From Planomicrobium soli (GTDB lineage: Bacteria; Bacillota; Bacilli; Bacillales_A; Planococcaceae): a stretch of 64,000 bases of DNA. Location: assembly GCF_003014655.1 (NCBI RefSeq), contig NZ_PYAT01000004.1, positions 248,001 to 312,000 of the forward strand. The letters are read 5' to 3'. The position numbers were made by a program, and so were the translations under genes. How positions within the stretch are numbered: the first letter of the stretch is position 1; every line of letters starts with the position of its first letter. The notes under the pieces are model-generated. The model did no database searches, was not told where the DNA came from, and was given only the letters and a program-made list of their open reading frames with translations. Of this stretch, positions 52,100 to 60,547 are shown in pieces.

Positions 52100-53278
52100 G
52101 TGGGGAACAAAGTGCTATATGCTGTAACCATTCCGGATAGTTTAGTTTTTCTTCAAGGACAATTGAAGCATCTAACCAGCCAAGGTTATGAAGTTAAAGC
52201 AATGTGCTCAAGTGGAGAAGGCATAAAAGCATTTAAAGAAGTAGAAGATGTTGATGTCCGTATTCTTGAAATGGAAAGGGAAATCTCGCTTTTCAAAGAT
52301 GCCAAATCGCTTCTGAAATGCATTCAGATTATTCGACAAGAAAAACCTGACATAATAAATGCCAGTACACCAAAAGCAAGTTTGATTGTTATGTTGGCAG
52401 CTTATATGTGCAATGTACCCACACGAATTTACACCATGAGAGGACTTCGGCTGGAGACGACAAATGGGCTGAAAAGGGGAATTCTGCTAGCCGCCGAGAA
52501 ATTGGCGGCAGGAGCAGCAACACATTGCTTGGCAGTATCAGGAAGCTTGAAAAACCAAGTTGTTAAACTAGGAATTGCCAACGAAAAAAAAGTCTCTATT
52601 TTGGGAAAAGGCAGTGGAGACGGATTTAACCTGGGAAAATTTCAACAATCAAATGAACTTATGGAAAAAATCCGAATAAAGCGCCGCGAATACAAGTTAA
52701 CGAGTGACCATATTGTACTTGGATTTGTAGGGCGATTAACAAAAGATAAAGGAATTGAAGAGCTTGTTGAGGCTTTTGTAAAGTTGCAGGCAAAATATTC
52801 AAATCTCAGGTTATTGATAGTTGGAGGTTATGAAGAAGGAGATACAGTTAACGAACTAACAAAACGACAAATTCAGGAAAATAAAAATATTATCCATGCC
52901 GGCTATCAGAACGATCCAATCCCTTTCTACCACCTTATGGACGTATTTGTCTTTCTGACGAAACGAGAAGGTTTTGGAAATGTTTCAATTGAAGCCTCTT
53001 TAAGTGGTCTTCCAGTAGTAGCGGCTGATGTGACAGGTGCAAAAGATACGCTTTTAGATGGAAAGACCGGCTTTCTAGTCGAACCCACCAACAAAAAAGA
53101 CATTACTGAGAAACTTGAACTGCTGATTTTAGCACCGGAGCTGCGAAAGCAAATGGGCATTAATGGACAAAAGTGGGCTTCGAAGCATTTCAGCAACGAG
53201 GTTCTTTGGACCGAACTGGATCAGTTTTACCGAAATGCTCTTCCTGCTAAAGGCGGGCAAGCTCTAGAAGCCAAGTAA
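52100..53278 (+). CDS. GT4-family glycosyltransferase (PglA/CapM-like), copy 1
   Basis: A 392-residue GT-B retaining glycosyltransferase, with MGNKVLYAVTIPDSLVFLQG at the start, EREISLFKDAKSLLK, then the C-terminal nucleotide-sugar domain FVGRLTKDKGIEELVEAF and the KREGFGNVSIEASLSGLPVV acidic (E-x7-E) site. Enzymes of this kind often add the second sugar, such as GalNAc, to the undecaprenyl-linked first sugar made by a PglC-type transferase. GTG 52100 follows AGGAGGTAAG. It is a close paralogue of the gene at 53836, with equal length. Confidence 0.92.
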   Translation: MGNKVLYAVTIPDSLVFLQGQLKHLTSQGYEVKAMCSSGEGIKAFKEVEDVDVRILEMEREISLFKDAKSLLKCIQIIRQEKPDIINASTPKASLIVMLAAYMCNVPTRIYTMRGLRLETTNGLKRGILLAAEKLAAGAATHCLAVSGSLKNQVVKLGIANEKKVSILGKGSGDGFNLGKFQQSNELMEKIRIKRREYKLTSDHIVLGFVGRLTKDKGIEELVEAFVKLQAKYSNLRLLIVGGYEEGDTVNELTKRQIQENKNIIHAGYQNDPIPFYHLMDVFVFLTKREGFGNVSIEASLSGLPVVAADVTGAKDTLLDGKTGFLVEPTNKKDITEKLELLILAPELRKQMGINGQKWASKHFSNEVLWTELDQFYRNALPAKGGQALEAK

Positions 53279-53308
53279 CCAGAAATCAGAACAACGGGGA
53301 TAGGGAAA

Positions 53309-53781
53309 ATGCAGATGGAGTATTTTTTCGTTTTTATTCTAACGTTGAACAAAGTATAGGAGCAAGAATAAAAAATACGCTGACTCATATTCTTCCGATA
53401 CTCGAATACGTTGCTTTTTCAAAAGCGACTACAAACATTAAGTATGTCGAAAAAGATTCTATTATGGAAAGAGAAAAAATAACACATATTACCTTCTTGG
53501 AAAGAGGAGAAGAAGAGTTGACAGAAGCAACCGATTCTGAGGCTTTGCGAAAAATCCTGAACTTAAATAGAAATGTGTTTAATTATTTGCGCTCTCCTTT
53601 ATTAATCGCTTACGAATTTTTCAATCCCAATTTTAATATTGATGAAGGGCTGCTGAATGAAAAAACCATTTTGAATGAATTTGTTTATAACAGCAAAAAC
53701 ATTTTTTTGTTGAAAAGTAAAAACCCTCTTCACTATGCAAAAGAAATCATCGATCAACTAAAAGTGGAATCAGCAAAGTAA
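53309..53781 (+). pseudogene. Frame-broken ORF of unknown function between the GT4 paralogues
   Basis: An open frame from ATG 53464 gives 105 residues, but the same frame continues upstream without a start through NVEQSIGARIKNTLTHILPI and LEYVAFSKATTNIKYVEKDS. In another frame an ATG at 53309, with GGGGATAGGGAAA before it, reads MQMEYFFVFIL and closes soon. A single-base slip in the TTTTTT run near 53325 would join them to a 157-residue protein. Either a frameshifted pseudogene or an error in the sequence; a programmed shift cannot be excluded. The segment NRNVFNYLRSPLLIAYEFF is distinctive but not recognised. Confidence 0.55.
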
Positions 53782-53835
53782 TCCCCTCTTTTAATCTGGA
53801 CCAAAACTAAAATAAAAGAGAAGGTGAGTGATGGT

Positions 53836-55014
53836 ATGGGAACTAAAGTGATGCATGCTGTAACCAGTTCAGGCAGTTTAGGTTTATTGAGAGGCCAGAT
53901 GGCTTTCTTGAAACAGCAAGGCTATGAAGTGAGAATGTTGTGTTCTGCAGGCGGTAATGTAGAGAAGTTTGAAAAAAGAGAAGGTGTAAAAGTAAGCGTC
54001 GTCAATATCGAACGGGAGATTTCTTTATTGAAGGATTTGAAATCATTGATTGCCTGCATCAGAGTTATCCAGCAAGAAAAACCGGATATTGTAAGTGCCG
54101 GCACTCCGAAAGCAGGGCTTGTAGTGATGCTGGCATCTTTCTTATGCGGGGTTCCAATCAGAATCTATAATGTACTCGGCCTGCGCTTGGAAACAACAAG
54201 AGGCCTCAAAAAACTTATTCTGCTTATGGCTGAAAAAATTGCGGCAACTGCAGCAACAAACTTGTTAGCGGTATCTCCAAGCTTGAAAGATCAGCTGATC
54301 AATCTCGGGATAGCCAATGAAGAAAAAATCCGGATATTAGGGCAAGGGAGCTTTAATGGATTTGATATTGAAAGTTTCCGTTTGACCGAGGAATTACGAG
54401 CGGAAGTGGAAGCGAAAAAGGCTGAACATGGGGTGACGGACAAGCATACTGTTCTCGGATATGTTGGCAGAATTACGAAAGATAAAGGGATAGAGGAAAT
54501 GGTGGAATCGTTTTTAACTTTAAATAAAATTCATCCCAACCTCCGTTTAATGATTGTAGGAGATTACGAAGAAGGGGATCCGGTAAGCAATGCAACAAGG
54601 CTCACGATTGAAAAGAACGAGAATATCATTCATGCCCATTACCAGGAGGATCCGGTTCCCTATTATTATTTAATGAACATCTTTGTTTTTTTAACGAAGA
54701 GGGAAGGGTTTGGAAACGTGTCGGTTGAAGCTGCGCTTGCTGGTATGCCGGTTATCGCTGCAGATGTGACAGGGGCCAGAGATACGATCGTGAATGGTGA
54801 AACCGGTTTTCTTGTCGATCCCACTGATCCAAAAGAAGTGGCGAACAAGCTGGACTTGCTTATCACCGATCTGGATCTTCGTGAACATTTAGCGGCAAAC
54901 GGAAAAAAACGAGCGGAAGAAAATTTCGCTAATGAGACAGTTTGGCAGGAGATGAATGTTTTCTATCATGAACTGCTGGCTGAAAAACTTGAAGTTGCAC
55001 GAGAAGTGCAGTAA
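53836..55014 (+). CDS. GT4-family glycosyltransferase (PglA/CapM-like), copy 2
   Basis: A 392-residue paralogue of the gene at 52100. It starts MGTKVMHAVTSSGSLGLLRG and has EREISLLKDLKSLIACIRV, GYVGRITKDKGIEEMVESFL and KREGFGNVSVEAALAGMPVI, nearly in register with copy 1. AAGGTGA eight bases upstream of ATG 53836 gives the start that aligns with copy 1, rather than GTG 53824. The pair probably add different sugars of the repeat unit. It is the last gene of the second cluster, followed by a short terminator. Confidence 0.92.
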   Translation: MGTKVMHAVTSSGSLGLLRGQMAFLKQQGYEVRMLCSAGGNVEKFEKREGVKVSVVNIEREISLLKDLKSLIACIRVIQQEKPDIVSAGTPKAGLVVMLASFLCGVPIRIYNVLGLRLETTRGLKKLILLMAEKIAATAATNLLAVSPSLKDQLINLGIANEEKIRILGQGSFNGFDIESFRLTEELRAEVEAKKAEHGVTDKHTVLGYVGRITKDKGIEEMVESFLTLNKIHPNLRLMIVGDYEEGDPVSNATRLTIEKNENIIHAHYQEDPVPYYYLMNIFVFLTKREGFGNVSVEAALAGMPVIAADVTGARDTIVNGETGFLVDPTDPKEVANKLDLLITDLDLREHLAANGKKRAEENFANETVWQEMNVFYHELLAEKLEVAREVQ

Positions 55015-55047
55015 AAGATAATTCCATTAAACTATCCAAGATTTCTG

Positions 55048-55074
55048 GCACCGCTTTTTAAGCAGTGCTTTTTT
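55048..55074 (+). terminator. Terminator of the second polysaccharide cluster
   Basis: A 9-bp stem with one mismatch, GCACCGCTT / AAGCAGTGC, with a 3-base loop and six T. Confidence 0.75.
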
Positions 55075-55135
55075 AGTTTTCAGGTTGTTGGTAAACTTAG
55101 AAAAGAAAACTAAAGTTTCCTTTTTCAATGTTGCG

Positions 55136-55169
55136 CTTACCATTCTTCCTTTATAAAAAGAATGGTAAG
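55136..55169 (+). promoter_or_regulatory. Perfect inverted repeat upstream of the aldolase-like gene
   Basis: CTTACCATTCTT (55136-55147) and AAGAATGGTAAG (55158-55169) form a 12-bp perfect palindrome around TATAAA in the centre, with no T tract. It could be an operator over a promoter rather than a terminator. It lies 44 bases before ATG 55213. Confidence 0.45.
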
Positions 55170-55212
55170 GTGTTACTATATCAAATGATATTCAAAAGGG
55201 TGGAGATTTGGA

Positions 55213-56307
55213 ATGGCCGAATCAAATTGCTTAGAGCAGACTTTCAATCACACAAGGTATCAGTTAGCAGGGCACGGAAAACGAGATGTTGCTGTATTAA
55301 AAAAAGCTTTTGAACATATAGATGGCCAGCTCGAAAGCGATCGTTACGGATCTGGAAAAGTCATCGAAGCGTTTCAAGAAAAGATGGCTGCTCTTACCGG
55401 AAAAGATGTGGCTGTATTTTTTCCTAGCGGAACAATGGCTCAGCAAATTGCTTTGCGCATTTGGTGCGATGAAAAATCTTTAAAAAAAGTTGCTTATCAT
55501 CCGTTGTCTCATCTGGAGATTCACGAAGAAGATGGTTTGAAAGAACTGCATAATATTCAGGCGGTTTTAATAGGGGATAAAAACCGCGTCATTTCATTGG
55601 AAGATGTAGTAGAACTTGAAGAAGAGGTAGCTTGCTTGTTGCTTGAATTGCCGCAGAGGGAAATTGGCGGCCAGCTCCCAAGCTTTGAAACACTGGAACG
55701 AATATCTTCTTATTGCCGTGAAAAGGGCATCAAGCTACAGCTTGATGGAGCACGGCTTTTGGAAGTGCTCCCTTATTACGAAAAGACCGCCGCTGAAGTT
55801 TGCGATCTTTTTGACAGCGTCTATATATCGGTATACAAGGGAATTGGGGGCATTGCTGGAGCTATTCTTACAGGAGACCCTAAGTTCATCGCCAATGCAA
55901 AAGTTTGGAAACGGCGCCATGGCGGCGACTTAATCAGCCTTTACCCCTACATAGTTGCAGCGGACTATTATTTTGAACAGCGAATTGGTAAAATGGATCG
56001 CTATTATCAAGACGCAAAAGAATTGGCCGCCTTGTTCAACGCCTGTCATGGTGTTGCAACTTTGCCGATTGAACCGGTTTCCAATATGTTTCACGTGCAT
56101 TTCGATCAATCGAAAGAACAGATGGTTGAATTGCTTTCAGGACTACAACAGCAAACAGGTATTGGGATTGCCAGCTATTTGAAAGAAGTGGGCGAAAAAA
56201 CATGTTCATATGAACTTAGCCTTGGCGACTTGTATGCTGCTGTACCGAAAGAACAACTGAAATCAGCGTTTCAATTACTGGATGAAAAAATGAAGCAAAA
56301 GAGTTAA
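55213..56307 (+). CDS. Threonine-aldolase-like PLP enzyme (beta-eliminating lyase family)
   Basis: A 364-residue fold-type I PLP protein of the PF01212 family, with FFPSGTMAQQIAL (70-82), Asp178 in LQLDGARL and Schiff-base Lys209 in ISVYKGIGGIAGA. Low-specificity threonine aldolases cleave threonine or allo-threonine to glycine and acetaldehyde. Compared with classic LtaE it has an N-terminal extension of about 30 residues and lacks the usual DTVT start, so the substrate may differ. GGGTGGAG precedes ATG 55213. The YCII gene follows 24 bases on, apparently in the same transcript. Confidence 0.85.
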   Translation: MAESNCLEQTFNHTRYQLAGHGKRDVAVLKKAFEHIDGQLESDRYGSGKVIEAFQEKMAALTGKDVAVFFPSGTMAQQIALRIWCDEKSLKKVAYHPLSHLEIHEEDGLKELHNIQAVLIGDKNRVISLEDVVELEEEVACLLLELPQREIGGQLPSFETLERISSYCREKGIKLQLDGARLLEVLPYYEKTAAEVCDLFDSVYISVYKGIGGIAGAILTGDPKFIANAKVWKRRHGGDLISLYPYIVAADYYFEQRIGKMDRYYQDAKELAALFNACHGVATLPIEPVSNMFHVHFDQSKEQMVELLSGLQQQTGIGIASYLKEVGEKTCSYELSLGDLYAAVPKEQLKSAFQLLDEKMKQKS

Positions 56308-56331
56308 AAATAAACGTGGCGATGGACAAAG

Positions 56332-56619
56332 ATGCCAAAAGCAAAAGCAAAGAAGTTTTTCGCTGTTTTGTTGCCAATGCTCGATTTGGAAAAGAGCCGG
56401 CAATTCAGAACTGATCATTTGTCTTTTTTGGAAATGCTGAGAAGCAAAGGCCATGTTTACGGAAATGGCCGTTTTAGTGACGGATCAGGAGGGCTGGTTA
56501 TTTATCAAGTTGCCTCGTATAGTGACTGCGAAACCCTTGTTAAGCAAGATCCTTATATTAAGACCGGTGCTAGATGCTATGAAATTCACGAGTGGGAAGC
56601 GGAGTGGGCTGAAAAATAA
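56332..56619 (+). CDS. YCII-domain protein
   Basis: A 95-residue protein with the YCII alpha-beta fold: FFAVLLPMLDLEKSRQFRTD, HLSFLEMLRSKGHVYGNGRF and YEIHEWEAEW, with the His-Asp pair typical of the family. Function in the family is uncertain. A clear GGCGATGGAC-type site before ATG 56332 is only moderate. It is co-transcribed with the aldolase-like gene. Confidence 0.82.
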   Translation: MPKAKAKKFFAVLLPMLDLEKSRQFRTDHLSFLEMLRSKGHVYGNGRFSDGSGGLVIYQVASYSDCETLVKQDPYIKTGARCYEIHEWEAEWAEK

Positions 56620-56664
56620 AAGAAACCAGACGCACAATTGCACTGCGTCTGGTTTCTTTCTTTA
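56619..56664 (+). terminator. Terminator after the YCII gene
   Basis: A perfect 16-bp stem (56619-56634 with 56644-56659), 9-base loop, T-rich tail. Confidence 0.92.
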
Positions 56665-56790
56665 TTGATGAAATATCTTTTGTCTGTATATAAATCTTCA
56701 AGGTTGGTTTTGATACAAAGGAATTAAAAATAGAATACATAGTTATATTCTGTATCTCAACAAAAAAGCGATATTGAAGTCGTTGCTTTA

Positions 56791-57450
56791 TTATTCGGAT
56801 GAAATCAAATCTGCTACAAGGATATAGCGGTCTGGCGCATATCCGACGAAATCAAAAGGATAGCAAGTGGAAACAGTTAAAGTCGCTCTTGGTTTAGGAA
56901 CAATCACCGTGCGGTCATCTTGATCGACAATTCGGACTTGGCGCACTTTGTATGTGAATTTGCCGGCAACTGTTTCTACGATGAGCAAGTCGCCTTTTCC
57001 GACTTCTCCGAGCCTTCGAAAAACGGTATCTCGATGGCCAGATAACACTGAATTGTCTTTCATTCCAGGCAAGACGCTTTCTGCAAAATGGCCAACACCT
57101 TTTTCGAGTTCTTCTTCATCAGTGCCATGGATGATCGGCAAAGTGGCATCAAGTTTTGGTATGATAAGTTCACCAATATTTTCACCTTGTTCCGGCTGTT
57201 CCAAGTATACGGCTTCTTTCATTGCGGTTTTCTTTGTTTTCGCTTCCGTCTCTTGCTCGTTTGCTGCAGGAATCGCAACTTCAGGCTTTGCTTCCGCTTG
57301 AGTTGTTTTATAAAGCATATACCCCTTAAGAAATGTAGCAGCATTTGTGCTGCTGAACCATAGGCCAAATCCAATAAACGCAATTGATAAGGAAAGAAGA
57401 AGCAAGCGTTTAATCCGTTTGCTTCTTCCTTTTGATTCGTTTCGGTTCAT
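56791..57450 (-). CDS. Class D-type sortase
   Basis: A 219-residue membrane-anchored transpeptidase: N-terminal helix (about 15-35), linker, then the sortase barrel with His139 (SGHRDTVF), Cys196 (TVSTCYPF) and Arg208 (APDRYILVA). The TxTC-YPFxFVGxAPxRY context is typical for class D sortases. It starts two bases after the stop of the LPXTA protein gene, so the pair form one operon, and it probably attaches that protein to the cell wall. The N-terminal extension with Glu/Lys-rich linker is longer than usual. Confidence 0.93.
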   Translation of the reverse strand: MNRNESKGRSKRIKRLLLLSLSIAFIGFGLWFSSTNAATFLKGYMLYKTTQAEAKPEVAIPAANEQETEAKTKKTAMKEAVYLEQPEQGENIGELIIPKLDATLPIIHGTDEEELEKGVGHFAESVLPGMKDNSVLSGHRDTVFRRLGEVGKGDLLIVETVAGKFTYKVRQVRIVDQDDRTVIVPKPRATLTVSTCYPFDFVGYAPDRYILVADLISSE

Positions 57451-57452
57451 AC

Positions 57453-58655
57453 TTACATTCCTGCAACTTTAAATCGGCGGAATAACACGAATCCAATTAA
57501 GACGAAGCCCAATCCTAACAAGATATTTGCAGTGTAGCCTCCTGCAGTCTTTGGCAATTTTCCGCCTTTGACAGTAGAAGAAACAACTGGTTTTTTAACG
57601 TCTTTATGAATTTTTGGTTTTGCCGGCGCTTTGGCAACAGGTGCCTTCGAAACTACATCTTCAACTTCTTTCAAATCTTCACCAGCATCAACGATGATTT
57701 CCGAACCAAACATGTCAGCAGTCAGTAATATATCAGCAAGGAAAGTTCCTTGCAGGTTATAGATTTCAATCAACAAATCAAAGCCATTTGTTGTATCTAA
57801 CGTAAGTAAAGTTTGTAAAGAAATCGCTTGTTTTTCATTATCAGTAATCAAGTAAAATTGTGTAGTGACTTTGAATAAAGATTGCAACTCATTGAAAATG
57901 GATAATATTTCAGCGATTTGTCCAGCTGTTAATTCATTAGCTGTTTCAAACTCACTGATAGCCATCATACGATTTGCTAATTCATCTAGTTTAGATTGAA
58001 ACGCAGGATTTTCATAATCCAGTGTATTAAGATGTTCACTTAAATTCTGTAATTCTTGTTCAGTCAACCCAAAGGCAGAAAAGAGGCCGTCAAGGGCCAA
58101 GTCATCATCTTCGCCAATCATGGTATAAAAAGCAATTGCTTCTTCCAACTCTTCAATAGAATCATACTCTTCAATAGAATCGCCATAACCATTTAAAAAC
58201 TTTTCCAGTTCTTCTACAGTTCCGAACTCATAATATTCGACAAGCTCTTGAAGATTCTCTGGGGTAATAGCAGTTAAGTTTGAGTAATAGTCAACAAATT
58301 CCTCAATCTCATAAGTGAAAACAAAATATTCGCTATCAATTACATCTTGCCCTTTTTCAAGAGTACCGTATTCTTCGAGCAATTTGTTTAATTCTTCACG
58401 TGTCAAAACATACTCTTTAAGGAGTGTTTGAATACTTCCTTCAGTAATAGGCGTACCAAGTTCATCAATAGAATCGATCTCTTCTAACGGCCAATCTTTA
58501 CTTTCCAAGTAATTGATATAAGGTTGTTTCTCCCAACCTATTTCAGTCAAAAACCGATCAAATCTTGGGTCATTTTTTTCGAGCGCAAATACTGAAACCG
58601 GCAAGAGGGCCATTAAAAGTACTGCAGCTACTAACAATGTTAATAAACGTTTCAT
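57453..58655 (-). CDS. LPXTA-anchored acidic surface protein
   Basis: A 400-residue secreted protein: signal peptide (about 1-24, ending SVFA), a highly acidic helical region (about 25-325) with repeated EEL/EEY segments, a basic Lys/Pro-rich stretch (about 330-365), then the sorting signal LPKTA (367-371), a hydrophobic span and a short basic tail RRFKVAGM. It looks like the processed acidic surface proteins that occur next to class D sortases. GGGAGGA six bases before ATG 58655 fixes the start. Function unknown; probable substrate of the adjacent sortase. Confidence 0.9.
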   Translation of the reverse strand: MKRLLTLLVAAVLLMALLPVSVFALEKNDPRFDRFLTEIGWEKQPYINYLESKDWPLEEIDSIDELGTPITEGSIQTLLKEYVLTREELNKLLEEYGTLEKGQDVIDSEYFVFTYEIEEFVDYYSNLTAITPENLQELVEYYEFGTVEELEKFLNGYGDSIEEYDSIEELEEAIAFYTMIGEDDDLALDGLFSAFGLTEQELQNLSEHLNTLDYENPAFQSKLDELANRMMAISEFETANELTAGQIAEILSIFNELQSLFKVTTQFYLITDNEKQAISLQTLLTLDTTNGFDLLIEIYNLQGTFLADILLTADMFGSEIIVDAGEDLKEVEDVVSKAPVAKAPAKPKIHKDVKKPVVSSTVKGGKLPKTAGGYTANILLGLGFVLIGFVLFRRFKVAGM

Positions 58656-58670
58656 TCCATATCCTCCCAT

Positions 58671-59027
58671 ATCTCGTTAAAACAATAATCTAAACTAGTA
58701 TAATAGTTAGTTAGGGAATTATACATAGGTATAAATACCTTTAATACTGGAAATCTAAGTTTTTTATTTCCATTTGATGCAATAAAAAATATTATCTTTT
58801 TTTTATAGAGAATAGGAAAATAAGAACGAGAGAGGTTGTTAATTTTCCCATATTACAAAGAATAAATTGAAGTTAGACCCAAAGTATATTATTATATAAA
58901 TAATGATAGTTAATTTAGATTATTCAGATAACTATATTATTACCTTTATTAGCCAATTGCTCGCGTCAATAATTTTTTTGAAAGTAAAAAAGGCGGATGG
59001 AATTTCAACATCCAAATATCCTGACGA
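58671..59027. other. Intergenic region between the divergent LPXTA and FemAB-like genes
   Basis: AT-rich, about 330-380 bases depending on the start chosen for the plus-strand gene. No gene or hairpin recognised; promoters for both directions are expected but not resolved. Confidence 0.4.
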
Positions 59028-59041
59028 AAGAAGGTTCCAAT

Positions 59042-60055
59042 GTGAAAGATATTTACTTTGACAAAAATTACGGAGTGCTTTACGAAGAGGTGGAAAATGG
59101 AAAAAGCGAACTCTACAAATTTGAGCATCCCTTAGGAGAAGTGCATCACTTGTTCATAAAGCGGGAAATACCTATACATATTGGAGAAGAAACCTTTTAT
59201 GATCTTGTAACGCCGTATGGTTATGGCGGTCCTATAGTCGTTAATAGCAAAGAAGGAGAAAAAAGCCAGCTTATCCAAGCGTTTGAAGAAGAATTTCAAG
59301 CATATTGCAAGCAAAACAAAATCGTTAGCGAATTTATCCGTTTTCATCCAATACTTAACAATGCACAAGATTTTCAAGAGTACTATGAAATCGAAAGTAT
59401 TCGCAAAACTGTTGGAACGAATTTAAAAGAGTATGATGACCCAGTCCAACAAGAGTTTTCAAAAACAGCTCGTAAGAACGTTCGTAAAGCATTACAAGCC
59501 GGTGTAGAGTTTCAAATAACGGTAAATCCGAAAGAGTTAAAGAATTTCAAGGAAATCTATTATTCTACAATGCAGCGAAACAATGCCGCTTCGTATTATT
59601 TTTTTGATGATAATTATTTTGACAAATGCACGGAACTTTTTGGTGACAGAATTTTATTGACTGAAGTTACCTATCAAGCAAAAGTAATAGGAATAGGATT
59701 TAACTTTCTATATAACAACATATTGCATACAAATCTATCTGGCACATTGGAAGAGTACCATCATCTATCGCCTGCATACGTATTGCAATATGCCATTACT
59801 GTCTGGGGGAAAGAAAATGGAATTGACCTTATACATGACGGTGGAGGCAGGACGAACAGTGAAGACGATAGTTTATTCATGTTTAAAAAGCAATTTGGCA
59901 AAAATACAAGATTCCAATTTTGTGTAGGAAGGAAAATATGGGATGAGGAAATCTATAAAAAGTTATGCCAAGCGGCAGGGGTCGATAGAGACCTTGAATT
60001 AGACTTTTTCCCGGCTTATCGAAAAAGAGTGCTGAAAGAAGTAGAAAGCCGATAA
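59042..60055 (+). CDS. FemAB-like / GNAT-fold acyl or aminoacyl transferase
   Basis: A 337-residue soluble protein with the FemAB-like double GNAT fold: TPYGYGGPIVV (about 58-68), FSKTARKNVRKALQAGVEF (about 137-155), and HLSPAYVLQYAITVWGKENG with IDLIHDGGGRT near the end. Relatives add amino acids to peptidoglycan or acylate polysaccharides. The frame opens at ATG 58997, whose purine-rich site is too close; GTG 59042 with AAAGAAGG at a good distance is preferred, though not certain. Single gene with its own terminator. Confidence 0.82.
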   Translation: MKDIYFDKNYGVLYEEVENGKSELYKFEHPLGEVHHLFIKREIPIHIGEETFYDLVTPYGYGGPIVVNSKEGEKSQLIQAFEEEFQAYCKQNKIVSEFIRFHPILNNAQDFQEYYEIESIRKTVGTNLKEYDDPVQQEFSKTARKNVRKALQAGVEFQITVNPKELKNFKEIYYSTMQRNNAASYYFFDDNYFDKCTELFGDRILLTEVTYQAKVIGIGFNFLYNNILHTNLSGTLEEYHHLSPAYVLQYAITVWGKENGIDLIHDGGGRTNSEDDSLFMFKKQFGKNTRFQFCVGRKIWDEEIYKKLCQAAGVDRDLELDFFPAYRKRVLKEVESR

Positions 60056-60090
60056 GAGCATTTTTGTTATCTCAACATACAATAAAAAAG

Positions 60091-60132
60091 CATGTACTCC
60101 TGGTTCTTAACCTATGGAGTACATGTTTTTTT
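60091..60132 (+). terminator. Terminator of the FemAB-like gene
   Basis: A 10-bp stem CATGTACTCC / GGAGTACATG with inner GGTT/AACC pair, A-tract before and seven T after. Confidence 0.9.
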
Positions 60133-60135
60133 GTA

Positions 60136-60547
60136 GAAGCCTATTGAATTGAAAACAAAGCGAATGACTAATGAAAAGTAAAATATTTAAAAATTCTGAT
60201 ATCAAAAGTTTCAGTAATAATTTATACTATAAAAAATAAGAATATACTAATCTAAAGGGTATATTATAAAGTGTAGTAGTGTTTATAACATTTGTAAGCC
60301 AAAAAAAAGAGATCCTTAATAAAAAAACATGATGGATAACTTTTTTGTGGTTAATATTAACTAGGTAATTTAGTTTGTATATGCATATGAAAATAATTGT
60401 TATTAAAGTATAATTTGATAAGGATACATGTAAGATAGTAATTATTTTTCATACGAACTCACATGCTATAGATAATACCCCATGTTCAATAGCGGCCGTA
60501 TTTATTTAGTTTGAAATTAAAGAGTCTACTTTCTAAGGAGAATGAGG
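60136..60547. other. Gap before the third subtilisin gene
   Basis: About 410 AT-rich bases. No gene; the promoter of the subtilisin gene is not clear. A TATAAT near 60411 lacks a good -35 partner. Confidence 0.4.
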
